Assembly: GCA_017935625.1 (NCBI GenBank)
Contig: JAGBHC010000005.1
Span: forward strand, 62,001 to 126,000
Direction: 5' to 3'
DNA length: 64,000 bases
DNA from: Rikenellaceae bacterium
GTDB lineage: Bacteria > Bacteroidota > Bacteroidia > Bacteroidales > Rikenellaceae
Shown here: piece by piece, positions 46,923-54,888 of the stretch
How the letters are laid out: each line of letters starts with the position of its first letter
How positions within the stretch are numbered: the first letter of the stretch is position 1
Made by a program: the position numbers and the translations under genes
Notes under the pieces: model-generated
Told to the model about the DNA's origin: nothing
What the model saw: only the letters and a program-made list of their open reading frames with translations
Database searches by the model: none

Positions 46923-47494
46923 AATCCTTTCTCTTTAATGTAGGCCGCCACCTCCCGGTCGAGCCATTCGCGGCACTCGCGGCCGTCGGTCAGCGCCTCT
47001 CTTATCGCGGTCGAGGAGACCTCCATGACCGGAGCGCCTTCGAGAATCGAGACCTGTCCGGGGTAAGGGTTTTCGAAGCGCTTTTCCCGCGGGTAGACCC
47101 ACACGGGATATTCGTCGAGAATCCGTCGGTACTCCTTCCAGCGCACCAGCTGCGGCAGCAGGTCGCTTCCCATGAGCACCGAGTAGTCGTACTGCGGATG
47201 GTTCCTGCGGAGGTAGTCGAGCGTATCGATTGTATAGGAAGGTCTCGGTAGCACAAATTCTATGCCCGAGGGGACGATGCGCTCGGGATAGGCGCTGTTC
47301 CTGCAGGCCAGTTCGGCCATGGTGAAGCGGTCGGCCTCGCCGGCCAGTTCCGAAGCGTCTTTGAGCGGATTCCGCGGCGAGACCACCAGCGCGAGCCGGT
47401 CGCACAGCCCCTGCTTCACCGCATATTCGGCCATGGCGATATGGCCCCGGTGCACGGGGTTGAACGAACCGAAGTAGAGCATCATCTTTTCCAT
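46901..47494 (-). CDS. nadD: Nicotinate-nucleotide adenylyltransferase NadD
   Basis: A 197-residue nucleotidyltransferase that makes deamido-NAD from NaMN and ATP. The (H/T)xGH site is in YFGSFNPVHRGHIAMAEYA. VSPRNPLKD is the substrate loop, SYTIDTLDYLR follows, and the ISSTxIR motif appears as EVSSTAIREAL. It lies 13 nt after gmk, in an order often seen in Bacteroidetes (yicC-gmk-nadD). Confidence 0.96.
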   Translation of the reverse strand: MEKMMLYFGSFNPVHRGHIAMAEYAVKQGLCDRLALVVSPRNPLKDASELAGEADRFTMAELACRNSAYPERIVPSGIEFVLPRPSYTIDTLDYLRRNHPQYDYSVLMGSDLLPQLVRWKEYRRILDEYPVWVYPREKRFENPYPGQVSILEGAPVMEVSSTAIREALTDGRECREWLDREVAAYIKEKGLWTCATK

Positions 47495-47507
47495 GACGGT
47501 CCGTTCG

Positions 47508-48071
47508 TTATCTTCCGATGAAATCCTCCACTATCCGCCGGGCCTCCTCCACGGCGGTCTCCAGCCGGTCGTTCACCACGATGTGGTCGAAACGGGGGGC
47601 CTTGGCGATTTCGCTTTCGGCTTTGGCGATGCGCTTGGCGATGGTCTCCGGCGAGTCGGTGCCCCGGCCCACGAGCCTTCGTTCGAGCTCCTCCACCGAC
47701 GGCGGCATGATGAAGAGCGAGAGCGCCTGCTCTCCGAAAATCTCCTTGAGGCGGATGCCGCCCATCACATCCACGTCGAAGATGATGATGTGGCCCCGCT
47801 CCCATATCCGCTCCACCTCCGAACGCAGCGTGCCGTAGCAGGTCCCTTTGTAGACCTCCTCCCACTCCACGAACTCCTGCCGGGCGACGGCCCGTGCGAA
47901 CTCCTCCGAGGAGAGAAAATAGTAGTCCACGCCGTGTCGTTCGGTTCCGCGCGGAGCCCGGCTGGTGGCCGAGACCGAGAATTCGAGTCGGGGACAGTAC
48001 TCCAGCAGGCGTCTCACGATGGTGGTTTTGCCGGAGCCGCTGGGGGCTGAAAAAATGACGAGTTTACCCAT
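47508..48071 (-). CDS. gmk: Guanylate kinase
   Basis: A 187-residue P-loop kinase converting GMP to GDP. The Walker A motif is FSAPSGSGKTTIV, the GMP-binding region is SVSATSRAPRGTERHGVDYYF, and LFIMPPSVEELERRLVGRGTD forms the lid. Length is standard. It follows yicC by 89 nt and precedes nadD by 13 nt. Confidence 0.97.
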   Translation of the reverse strand: MGKLVIFSAPSGSGKTTIVRRLLEYCPRLEFSVSATSRAPRGTERHGVDYYFLSSEEFARAVARQEFVEWEEVYKGTCYGTLRSEVERIWERGHIIIFDVDVMGGIRLKEIFGEQALSLFIMPPSVEELERRLVGRGTDSPETIAKRIAKAESEIAKAPRFDHIVVNDRLETAVEEARRIVEDFIGR

Positions 48072-48160
48072 TTTGTTGCAAGGCTATTGTTTAGATTAGG
48101 TTTCTTGGGGTCGTCCGCCGGGGTCGCGAGGGGTAAACGGTCGCATCCCCGCCGGAGGCG

Positions 48161-49048
48161 TTAGAGGATGTTGAGCACCTGCTCCTTGATTTTCTCCAGT
48201 TCGTCTTTCATCTGCACCACGATGCGCTGTATGGTGCTGTCGTTGGCCTTGGAGCCGAGGGTGTTGATTTCGCGCCCCATCTCCTGGGAGATGAATCCCA
48301 GCTTGCGCCCCACCCCCTCCTCCGAGGCGGCCACCTCGTGGAAATAGCGGCAGTGGTTCTCCAGGCGCACCTTTTCTTCGGTGATGTCCAGTTTCTCGAT
48401 GTAGAAAATCATCTCCTGCTCCAGCCGGTTCCTGTCGGCCTCGACGCCCACGGCGGCGATGCCCTCCAGAATGCGTGCGCGGACAGCCTCCGTGCGGGCC
48501 TTCTCATAAGGGGTCACGCTCTCTTTCAGGTCGCGGATTTTATCGACCCGGCGCAGCAGGTCGGCGATGAGGGTGGCTCCCTCCTGGGCCCGGAACTCCT
48601 GCAGGCGTTCCACCGCCTCTTCGGTAGCGGCCATCAGGGCCTGGCGTTCGCGTTCGCCGATGCCGCTCTCTTCGGCGGAGACCACCTCGGGCAGCCGCAG
48701 AACGGCCTGCACCAGCGCGGCTTCGGCCTGGTCGGAGAGCTGCTCGGAAAGTCCCAGTTCGCGGCGGATTTGGCCAATCTGCCGCCAGTAGGCGGCGAAA
48801 GCCGCTCCATTGACGAGCGCCCCCACGGCACTCTCTGCGTTCTCGACGCTGACGAACACATCCACCTTGCCCCGCTGTACGGCCCGGGCAATCAGGTTGC
48901 GCATTTCGTATTCGCACTGCCGGTAGGCTGCCGGCAGCTTCACCGACAGGTCGAGTTGTTTGCTGTTCAGGGAGCGAATCTCCACCGTTATTTTCTTATC
49001 GTCGATATCGGCCACGGCCTTGCCGTAGCCTGTCATAGATTTTACCAT
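48161..49048 (-). CDS. YicC/YloC family endoribonuclease
   Basis: A 295-residue protein. The N-terminal YicC domain starts MVKSMTGYGKA and contains IRSLNSKQLDLSVKLP. The C-terminal DUF1732 shows RLEQEMIFYIEKLDITEEKVRLENH and LGFISQEMGREINTLGSKAND. Family members have been described as RNases acting on small RNAs and structured RNA. ATG 49048 is chosen because the family begins MxxSMTGYG; the frame is open further upstream without similarity. A TATATTTG element lies 26 nt upstream. It heads the operon yicC-gmk-nadD-TPR-DUF3109. Confidence 0.94.
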   Translation of the reverse strand: MVKSMTGYGKAVADIDDKKITVEIRSLNSKQLDLSVKLPAAYRQCEYEMRNLIARAVQRGKVDVFVSVENAESAVGALVNGAAFAAYWRQIGQIRRELGLSEQLSDQAEAALVQAVLRLPEVVSAEESGIGERERQALMAATEEAVERLQEFRAQEGATLIADLLRRVDKIRDLKESVTPYEKARTEAVRARILEGIAAVGVEADRNRLEQEMIFYIEKLDITEEKVRLENHCRYFHEVAASEEGVGRKLGFISQEMGREINTLGSKANDSTIQRIVVQMKDELEKIKEQVLNIL

Positions 49049-49073
49049 TTGCCATATCGTTATTAAACGAGTG

Positions 49074-49081
49074 CAAATATA
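49074..49081 (-). promoter_or_regulatory. -7 element for the yicC operon
   Basis: The minus strand reads TATATTTG, a full match to TAnnTTTG, 26 nt upstream of the yicC ATG. Confidence 0.6.
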
Positions 49082-49207
49082 ATAATATTCATCGAAAATC
49101 GAAAGCACGGTCGGCTAAGTCCGGTCCGCGGCGGCGAAGCCGTTTTTTCGGGACGAATATAATACCCCCTGCCGGTGAAAACCGTGGGTCGTCACCCGTT
49201 TCAAAGT

Positions 49208-49245
49208 GCGAGCCGGAACACGTACTGCGACATGCTCCGGCTCGC
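49208..49245. terminator. Hairpin downstream of the Ser-rich mini-gene
   Basis: GCGAGCCGG / CCGGCTCGC, 9-bp perfect stem with a 20-nt loop. On the minus strand it is followed by ACTTTG. Weak terminator features, but correctly placed 32 nt after the small minus-strand gene. Confidence 0.45.
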
Positions 49246-49276
49246 GCGTTCGGGTCATACCCCGCGATGTGCGCTA

Positions 49277-49468
49277 TCACTTCTTGGTATACTGGTTATG
49301 ACCCATGGGATTGTTGTTGTGCGACGAGCGGCTCGAGTTGGCGGACGACGAGGTGGCACGGCCGGTGCCGCGACTGGCGGAACTGCCGCGCGAGATGGTC
49401 GTGCGACTCGACTTCACGGACTTGTTGCTGCTCTGGCGTCCGGTGGATTTACATGTAGACTCTTTCAT
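49277..49468 (-). CDS. Ser/Arg/Asn-rich 63-residue basic protein
   Basis: A 63-residue protein, MKESTCKSTGRQSSNKSVKS at the start, dominated by Ser, Thr, Arg, Lys, Gly and Asn, and ending HNNNPMGHNQYTKK. It has no hydrophobic core, so it is probably disordered and perhaps binds nucleic acid. The ordered tail NNNPMGHNQYTKK looks more conserved than the low-complexity body. A purine-rich stretch precedes the ATG only weakly. It lies alone between the yicC operon and the manganese catalase gene, both on the same strand. It could be spurious, but the composition is unlike random antisense sequence here. Confidence 0.55.
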   Translation of the reverse strand: MKESTCKSTGRQSSNKSVKSSRTTISRGSSASRGTGRATSSSANSSRSSHNNNPMGHNQYTKK

Positions 49469-49634
49469 GATTCATAAATTTTAGGTTACACATCGGGAAA
49501 CCGGCGCAAAGCGTCCCGGAAGGTTCCGGGACCCTCTTTCCGGCACGGCTCCCCTTCGCCGGGGAACGATGCAAAATGTATACCACGGATATTCCGGAAA
49601 GTCCGCCGCATGGTGCGTTTCGGACCGGGCCGCC

Positions 49635-50618
49635 TCACTGCTGCTCCACAGGGCGGCGACGGCGCACGGAGGAGCTTTTCTGCTGCGAGGTGTCGTAGTC
49701 GCACCATTGGAGTCCCTCCCTTTTGGAGGAGGCTTTGCGGATTTCGCCGCTGCGCACCTTGCTCAGCTTCTTGTCCGCGCTTCTCACCGAGGCTACGGTG
49801 CGCTCCGTGCCTTTCGGTTCGAGGGCGGTCAGCCCGTCGGTGTCGAGCACCTGCTGATAGGGATTTTCCACATACTGCCACTCCTCGCCGAGTCCCGAGC
49901 TGACGCCCTCGTTCCACGGGCCGCGGGCTTCGGTGCCTATCGAGTGGTTCGAGTAGAGGTTGCTGTACCGCGGGTCGCTCTGCAGCACGCCGGGAGGGAA
50001 GTTGGGCCGAATCGTGTCGAGCGCCGCCTCGAACTGCTGGAAGTGGGCCACCTCGCGTGTCATCAGGAAGTTGAGCGTGGCCAGCACATCCGGGTCGTCG
50101 GTGAACTGCATCAGGTATTCGTAGACGATTTTGGCCCGCGATTCGGCGGCGATGTTCGAACGCAGGTCCACGGTCAGGTCGCCGTTGGCATTGACATAGG
50201 AGCCCTGCCAGGGAGCCCCGTTGCTGTCGGTGAGCCGGGGACCGCCGCCGGTCAGCACGCCGAACTGGGGATTGACGGCGAAAGCCGAGTGGATGAAGTC
50301 GTCCTTGGCGAACTCCTCGCCGAAGACGTCGTTCCTTTCGGCCGCATCCTTCAGGTTGGCGTTCACACCGGTCAGCAGCATCTGGATGGTGGCGCCCACG
50401 ATTTCCAGATGTCCGAGTTCTTCGGTGGCGATATCCATCAGCATGTCGTACTTGTCGGGATAGGGGTTGTGGCAGGCGAAAGCCTGCACGAAATACTGCA
50501 TGGCAGCGGCCAATTCGCCGTTGCCGCCGCCGAACTGCTCGAGCAGCAGCCGGGCGAAGCGGGGGTCGGGCCTCGACACCCTCGCCTTGAACTGGAGTTC
50601 TTTGGAGTGATAAAACAT
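49635..50618 (-). CDS. Manganese catalase (ferritin-like, non-heme)
   Basis: A 327-residue di-manganese catalase that dismutates H2O2 without heme. The four-helix-bundle ligands are visible: E35 (GGGNGELAAAMQYF), E66 and H70 (ATEELGHLEIVG), then ESRAKIVYEYL and EVAHFQQFE for the second half. The N-terminus MFYHSKELQFKARVSRPDPR is family-typical, which fixes the start at 50618; the frame is open far upstream without similarity. A basic tail follows the catalytic core. It is divergent from the ferritin-VIT iron exporter gene, suggesting joint oxidative-stress control. Confidence 0.92.
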   Translation of the reverse strand: MFYHSKELQFKARVSRPDPRFARLLLEQFGGGNGELAAAMQYFVQAFACHNPYPDKYDMLMDIATEELGHLEIVGATIQMLLTGVNANLKDAAERNDVFGEEFAKDDFIHSAFAVNPQFGVLTGGGPRLTDSNGAPWQGSYVNANGDLTVDLRSNIAAESRAKIVYEYLMQFTDDPDVLATLNFLMTREVAHFQQFEAALDTIRPNFPPGVLQSDPRYSNLYSNHSIGTEARGPWNEGVSSGLGEEWQYVENPYQQVLDTDGLTALEPKGTERTVASVRSADKKLSKVRSGEIRKASSKREGLQWCDYDTSQQKSSSVRRRRPVEQQ

Positions 50619-50879
50619 AAGCGTTGCGTTTTTTTTGGTTGGACATGGCTCGTTCCCGCGGACGGGAGGCGCCGCGGCACCGCTCGCACGGGCCGTTCCG
50701 CCGCAGCCGCCGGGGAACATCATCACCGGACAGGTATGCAAAATGCGTACAAACGGAACATCGCCGCGGACTTTTCGGCCGCTTTTCGGGCCTTCGCGCG
50801 TCGTTTCCGGAGCCGCCCTGCGGCGGATGCGATTGCGGCAGATATTTTGCACTTCTGCGATTCGCTTTTCTCCGGACGC

Positions 50880-51749
50880 ATGAAAATCGACGCAACGACA
50901 AAAAGACTGATAGCACTGCAACGCGACGAGGCCACCCTGTGCGAGGTGTACCGCCGGTTGTCCGAGGCGGGGGCCGACTGCGAACGCAACCGGCTGCTGC
51001 GCCGTCTCGCGGACGACGAGCGGCGGCACCTCCGCGAACTGGAGCGGCTCACGGGACAGCGCGTCGATGCCGACGGCCGGCGGGTCCGGGCCTATCGCTG
51101 CATGGCCCGGCTGCTGGGAGCGACGTTCGTGATGGGACAGATGGTGCACTGCGAGAAGTGTTCGGAAAAGAGCTACGCCCGTCACTCCGACACGCCTGCT
51201 CTGGCCGCTCTGGCCCGGGACGAGCGGCGGCACCGCCGGGAACTGACGGCCTTCGTGGTGAGCATGCCGCTCTCCTACATCAGTTCGGTGGTGCTGGGGC
51301 TGAACGACGCCCTGGTCGAATTCACCGGTGCGCTGGCCGGGTTCACCCTGGCGCTCGACGATTCGCGGCTGGTCGCACTGACGGGCGGAGTGACCGGCAT
51401 CGCGGCGGCCATGTCGATGGCCGCTTCGGAATATCTTTCGACCAAGACCGGCCGGAGCGAAGGCAAGCGGCCGCTCAAAGCGGCGCTGTGCACGGGCAGC
51501 GCCTACGTGGTGACGGTGTCGGTGCTTCTGCTGCCCTTTCTGTTCTTCTCCGATGCGTTTTTCGCATTGGGGGTCATGCTGGTCGCCGCACTCGCCGTCA
51601 TCGCGTCGTTCAACTACTACTATGCGGTGGTCCGCTGCGAAAACTTCCGGCGCCGTTTCCTGGAGATGAGCGCCCTGAGTTTCAGCATCGCCGGAATCAG
51701 CTTCCTGGTGGGCTATCTGCTCAGGCGCTTCAGCGGCATCGAGCGGTAG
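50880..51749 (+). CDS. Ferritin-like/VIT fusion membrane protein (MbfA-type iron exporter)
   Basis: A 289-residue protein. The N-terminal ~135 residues form a ferritin/rubrerythrin-like helical domain with metal-ligand patterns DEATLCEVYRR, DDERRHLRELERL and DERRHRRELTAF. The C-terminal part is the VIT1/CCC1 transporter with five helices: YISSVVLGLNDALVEFTGAL, ALTGGVTGIAAAMSMAASEYLSTK, and so on. The same architecture is found in MbfA, which exports ferrous iron and lowers peroxide sensitivity. ATG 50880 is taken because domain similarity starts there; an in-frame ATG at about 50736 is also possible. It is divergent from the manganese catalase gene across 261 bp. Confidence 0.88.
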   Translation: MKIDATTKRLIALQRDEATLCEVYRRLSEAGADCERNRLLRRLADDERRHLRELERLTGQRVDADGRRVRAYRCMARLLGATFVMGQMVHCEKCSEKSYARHSDTPALAALARDERRHRRELTAFVVSMPLSYISSVVLGLNDALVEFTGALAGFTLALDDSRLVALTGGVTGIAAAMSMAASEYLSTKTGRSEGKRPLKAALCTGSAYVVTVSVLLLPFLFFSDAFFALGVMLVAALAVIASFNYYYAVVRCENFRRRFLEMSALSFSIAGISFLVGYLLRRFSGIER

Positions 51750-51978
51750 GATGCCGGGCTGCGCTCCGCCGAGACGTCCATCGGAACAAACCTGCCTATG
51801 GTTACATGCGGGAACCCCCCGTCGGATAGCCGGGAATCCCCTGTGGAAATACTTCAATCCCCTGCGCCGGGAGCAGAACGTGTGGGTGGAAGAGGCGTTT
51901 TTTTGTATCGGCGACGCCGGAATGGAATACCTTTTGCAGGATTCCCGACTGTCATTAACAACCAAATTATTTATAACT

Positions 51979-52413
51979 ATGAAAAAATTCTTACTGTTTT
52001 TCGTATCTGCAGCCGCAGCCTTCTGCGTGAGCGCCGCACCTCAGACCATCGATTTCGACAAGTTGCCCCAGGCTTCTCAGGAGTTCATCCGCATGCACTT
52101 CCCCACTGAAAAGGTGAAGTCGGTGGAGCTCGACCGCGAGGCTTCGTGGGACAAGTACACCGTCTATTTCACCAGCGGCAACCAGGTGTCGTTCGAAGGC
52201 GGCAGCGGCGACTGCTCGCAAATCATCATGAAGAACGGCGCCGTGCCCGCCTCGGCCGTTCCCGAGAAGATAAGAGCTTATGTCACCAACGCCTATCCCC
52301 GTGCTCAGATTGTCATGATACAGACCACCGCCGACGGTTGCAAGGCGGCTCTTGCGGACGGTACCGAACTCTATTTCGACAAGGACGGCAACTTCGTGAA
52401 AGCGACCAAATAG
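51979..52413 (+). CDS. Secreted PepSY-like (DUF2874) protein
   Basis: A 144-residue exported protein with signal peptide MKKFLLFFVSAAAAFCVSAA. It contains two PepSY-like half-repeats: LPQASQEFIRMHFPTEKVKSVELDRE with YTVYFTSGNQVSFEG, and VPEKIRAYVTNAYPRAQIVMI with KAALADGTELYFDKDGNFVK. Such periplasmic beta-lactamase-inhibitor-fold proteins are abundant in Bacteroidales and have no established function. Its own unit, with a weak hairpin at 52436-52461. Confidence 0.88.
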   Translation: MKKFLLFFVSAAAAFCVSAAPQTIDFDKLPQASQEFIRMHFPTEKVKSVELDREASWDKYTVYFTSGNQVSFEGGSGDCSQIIMKNGAVPASAVPEKIRAYVTNAYPRAQIVMIQTTADGCKAALADGTELYFDKDGNFVKATK

Positions 52414-52435
52414 TTCGCCCTCCGCGAACCATGTC

Positions 52436-52461
52436 AGGGCGGCCCCGAAAAGGGTCGCCCT
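52436..52461 (+). terminator. Hairpin after the PepSY-like gene
   Basis: AGGGCGGCCC / GGGTCGCCCT stem with one mismatch and a CGAAAA-type loop, followed by the pyrimidine-rich CTCTGTTTCGTCT. Moderate terminator. Confidence 0.5.
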
Positions 52462-52616
52462 CTCTGTTTCGTCTCTGCCGGGTCCGGGCTCCGTTCCGCA
52501 TCCGGCAGACGCCGCTGCGGGCTTCGCGGCCCGTTTCCGCACCCGGAGCGCCGCCGCTCCGAACCGCCGAATGTCGTATTTTTACATGAAGCGAACGAAA
52601 TTAGCGCTTCGGAATC

Positions 52617-52647
52617 TTGATTTATTGAAAAAAAATAGGTAGCTTTG
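52617..52647 (+). promoter_or_regulatory. Promoter of the serC operon
   Basis: TTG at 52617-52619 and TAGCTTTG at 52640-52647, 20 bp apart, match the Bacteroidetes -33/-7 pattern. Transcription should start near 52654, leaving a leader of roughly 80 nt. Confidence 0.65.
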
Positions 52648-52651
52648 TCTA

Positions 52652-52692
52652 TCGGATTGAAATTGTTTCCGTCGTTTCGACTTTCAATCCGA
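52652..52692 (+). promoter_or_regulatory. Stem-loop at the 5' end of the serC leader
   Basis: TCGGATTGAAA (52652-52662) pairs perfectly with TTTCAATCCGA (52682-52692) around a 19-nt loop. It begins within a few bases of the predicted transcript start and ends 44 nt before the serC ATG. It could stabilise the mRNA or bind a regulator as an inverted repeat in DNA. Confidence 0.5.
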
Positions 52693-52736
52693 AACCGAAA
52701 GCCCGAATATTAATTTAACTTTAACAGATAAAGGTT

Positions 52737-53807
52737 ATGAAAAAGCACAATTTTTACGCCGGACCGTCCATTTTGCCCCAGGTGGCCATCGAGAAAGCGG
52801 CCCAGGCCATTTTCGATTTTAACGGGACCGGAGTCTCTCTGCTGTCGATATCGCACCGCACCAAAGATTTCGAGGCCGTGGTCGGCGAGGCGGAGTCGCT
52901 TTTCCGCGAATTGCTCGGCATTCCCGACGGTTACAAAGTGCTCTTCCTGGGCGGCGGCGCCAGCACGCAGTTCTTCGAGGTTCCCTACAATCTGTTGGAG
53001 AAGAAGGCCGGTTACGTCAATACCGGCGTGTGGAGCAAGAAGGCCATCAAGGAGGCCAGACTCTTCGGCGAGGTGGAGGTGGTAGCCAGCTCCGAGGACC
53101 GCAATTTCACCTACATTCCCAAGGATTTCGCCATCCCCGCCGACCTCGACTACCTGCATATCACCACCAACAACACCATCTACGGCACCGAGTACCACAG
53201 CGACATCGATTCGCCCGTGCCCCTGGTGGCCGACATGAGCTCCGACATCCTCTCCCGTCCGGTGGATGTGAGCAAATACGCCATGATTTACGGCGGTGCG
53301 CAGAAGAACGTCGGCCCTGCCGGCGTCACCTTCGTCATCGTGCGCGAGGAGATTCTCGGCAAGGTGAGCCGCCCGCTCCCCTCGATGGTCGATTACCGCA
53401 ACCACATCGCCAACGGTTCGATGTTCAACACTCCGCCCGTGTTCCCCATCTTCGTGATGAACGAGACCCTCAAGTGGGTCAAGCAGATGGGCGGCGTCGA
53501 AGCCCTGCATGCAATCAACCGCGAGAAGGCCGCTCTGCTCTACGACGAAATCGACCGCAACCGCCTCTTCGTCGGCACGGCGGCCCGCGAAGACCGCTCG
53601 CTGATGAACATCTGCTTCGTCATGGCACCCGGTTACGAGGAGCTGGCAGCCGAATTCCTGGAGTTCTCCAAGGAGCGCGGCATGGTGGGCATCAAGGGTC
53701 ACCGTCTGGTGGGCGGCTTCCGCGCATCGTGCTACAACGCCCTGCCGCGCGAGAGCGTCGAGGCGCTGGTCGCCTGCATGCAGGAGTTCGAACGCCTCAA
53801 AGCCTGA
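52737..53807 (+). CDS. serC: 3-phosphoserine/phosphohydroxythreonine transaminase SerC
   Basis: A 356-residue PLP aminotransferase that makes phosphoserine from 3-phosphohydroxypyruvate. The N-terminus [20 protein letters not shown] and [12 protein letters not shown] are diagnostic. The PLP lysine is in [14 protein letters not shown], and [17 protein letters not shown] binds phosphate. It is the first gene of serC-serA-DUF1015, transcribed from the promoter at 52617-52647. Confidence 0.97.
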   Translation: MKKHNFYAGPSILPQVAIEKAAQAIFDFNGTGVSLLSISHRTKDFEAVVGEAESLFRELLGIPDGYKVLFLGGGASTQFFEVPYNLLEKKAGYVNTGVWSKKAIKEARLFGEVEVVASSEDRNFTYIPKDFAIPADLDYLHITTNNTIYGTEYHSDIDSPVPLVADMSSDILSRPVDVSKYAMIYGGAQKNVGPAGVTFVIVREEILGKVSRPLPSMVDYRNHIANGSMFNTPPVFPIFVMNETLKWVKQMGGVEALHAINREKAALLYDEIDRNRLFVGTAAREDRSLMNICFVMAPGYEELAAEFLEFSKERGMVGIKGHRLVGGFRASCYNALPRESVEALVACMQEFERLKA

Positions 53808-53919
53808 GGTCATGGGCTACGTCTTCTACCACACGCCCGCGGGCGAAGGCCTCACGTGGGATGCGGCGGACGGGTCGCACAGAGACTTCGATTGTTTTAC
53901 GACATTGATTAGAAAGAGT

Positions 53920-54843
53920 ATGAAAATATTGGTAGCAACCGAAAAACCGTTTGCCAGGCAGGCGGTCGATGGAATCCGAGAGATTATCGAAAAGGCGGGA
54001 TGCCAGCTGGCCCTGCTCGAAAAATATACCGACAAGAGCCAGTTGCTGGAGGCCGTGGCCGACGCCGATGCGCTCATCGTCCGCAGCGACAAGGTGACCG
54101 CCGAGGTGCTTGCGGCCGCTCCCCGTCTGCGGATTGTGGTGCGTGCCGGTGCGGGCTACGACAACGTGGACCTGGCTGCCGCCACCGCCCGGGGCGTGGT
54201 GGTGATGAACACCCCCGGCCAGAACTCCAACGCCGTGGCCGAACTGGCCGTGGGCATGATGATATTCATGGCCCGCAACCGCTTCACTCCCGGCACCGGT
54301 TCCGAAATCAAGGGCAAGACCCTCGGCATCCACGCCTACGGCAACGTGGGTAAAATCGTGGGCCGCTACGGCAAGGCGCTCGGCATGCAGGTGCTGGCTT
54401 TCGACCCCTTCATCACCGACCGGAGCGTGTTCGAGGCCGACGGCGTCGTCTGCGTCGATTCGGTCGAGGAGCTCTACTCCCGCAGCAACTACGTGTCGCT
54501 GCACATTCCCGCCACCGAGCAGACCCGCGGTTCGATTGGCTACGACCTGCTTTCGAAAATGCCCAAAGGGGCCACTCTGGTCAATACCGCCCGCAAGGAG
54601 GTCATCGACGAAGCGGGGCTGGAACGCGCCCTCGCCGAGCGCGAAGACCTCAAGTACGTCACCGACGTAGCCGCCGGCAATCAGGCGGTTCTCGAGGAGC
54701 GCTTCGGCAAGCGCGTCTTCGCCACCGCCAAGAAGATGGGCGCCGAAACCGCCGAGGCCAACATCAACGCAGGTCTGGCGGCCGCCCGTCAGATTGTGGA
54801 TTTCTTCGCCACGGGATGCACCCGCTTCCAGGTGAACAAATAG
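53920..54843 (+). CDS. serA: D-3-phosphoglycerate dehydrogenase, short lysine-type (IIIK-like)
   Basis: A 307-residue NAD-dependent 2-hydroxyacid dehydrogenase without ACT or other regulatory domains. It shows IVVRAGAGYDNVDL, GIHAYGNVGKIVG (first Gly of GxGxxG replaced by Ala139) and the catalytic Arg225 in NTARKEVID. Where most SerA proteins have the catalytic His (PHxGAST), this one reads ATAKKMGAET, with Lys271/Lys272 in place of His. That is the arrangement described for type IIIK enzymes such as Entamoeba histolytica PGDH. ATG 53920 (MKILVATEKPF) fits the family; the frame opens at 53812 without similarity. It follows serC and precedes the DUF1015 gene. Confidence 0.92.
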   Translation: MKILVATEKPFARQAVDGIREIIEKAGCQLALLEKYTDKSQLLEAVADADALIVRSDKVTAEVLAAAPRLRIVVRAGAGYDNVDLAAATARGVVVMNTPGQNSNAVAELAVGMMIFMARNRFTPGTGSEIKGKTLGIHAYGNVGKIVGRYGKALGMQVLAFDPFITDRSVFEADGVVCVDSVEELYSRSNYVSLHIPATEQTRGSIGYDLLSKMPKGATLVNTARKEVIDEAGLERALAEREDLKYVTDVAAGNQAVLEERFGKRVFATAKKMGAETAEANINAGLAAARQIVDFFATGCTRFQVNK

Positions 54844-54888
54844 TTCGGGTCTTCGATGCAATAATTTGAACCTAAACAGATAACAGAC

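Noticed and set aside
53812-53919. N-terminal extension of SerA from an upstream ATG
   Set aside because: The extra 36 residues show no similarity to dehydrogenases, and the Rossmann-like start is at ATG 53920.
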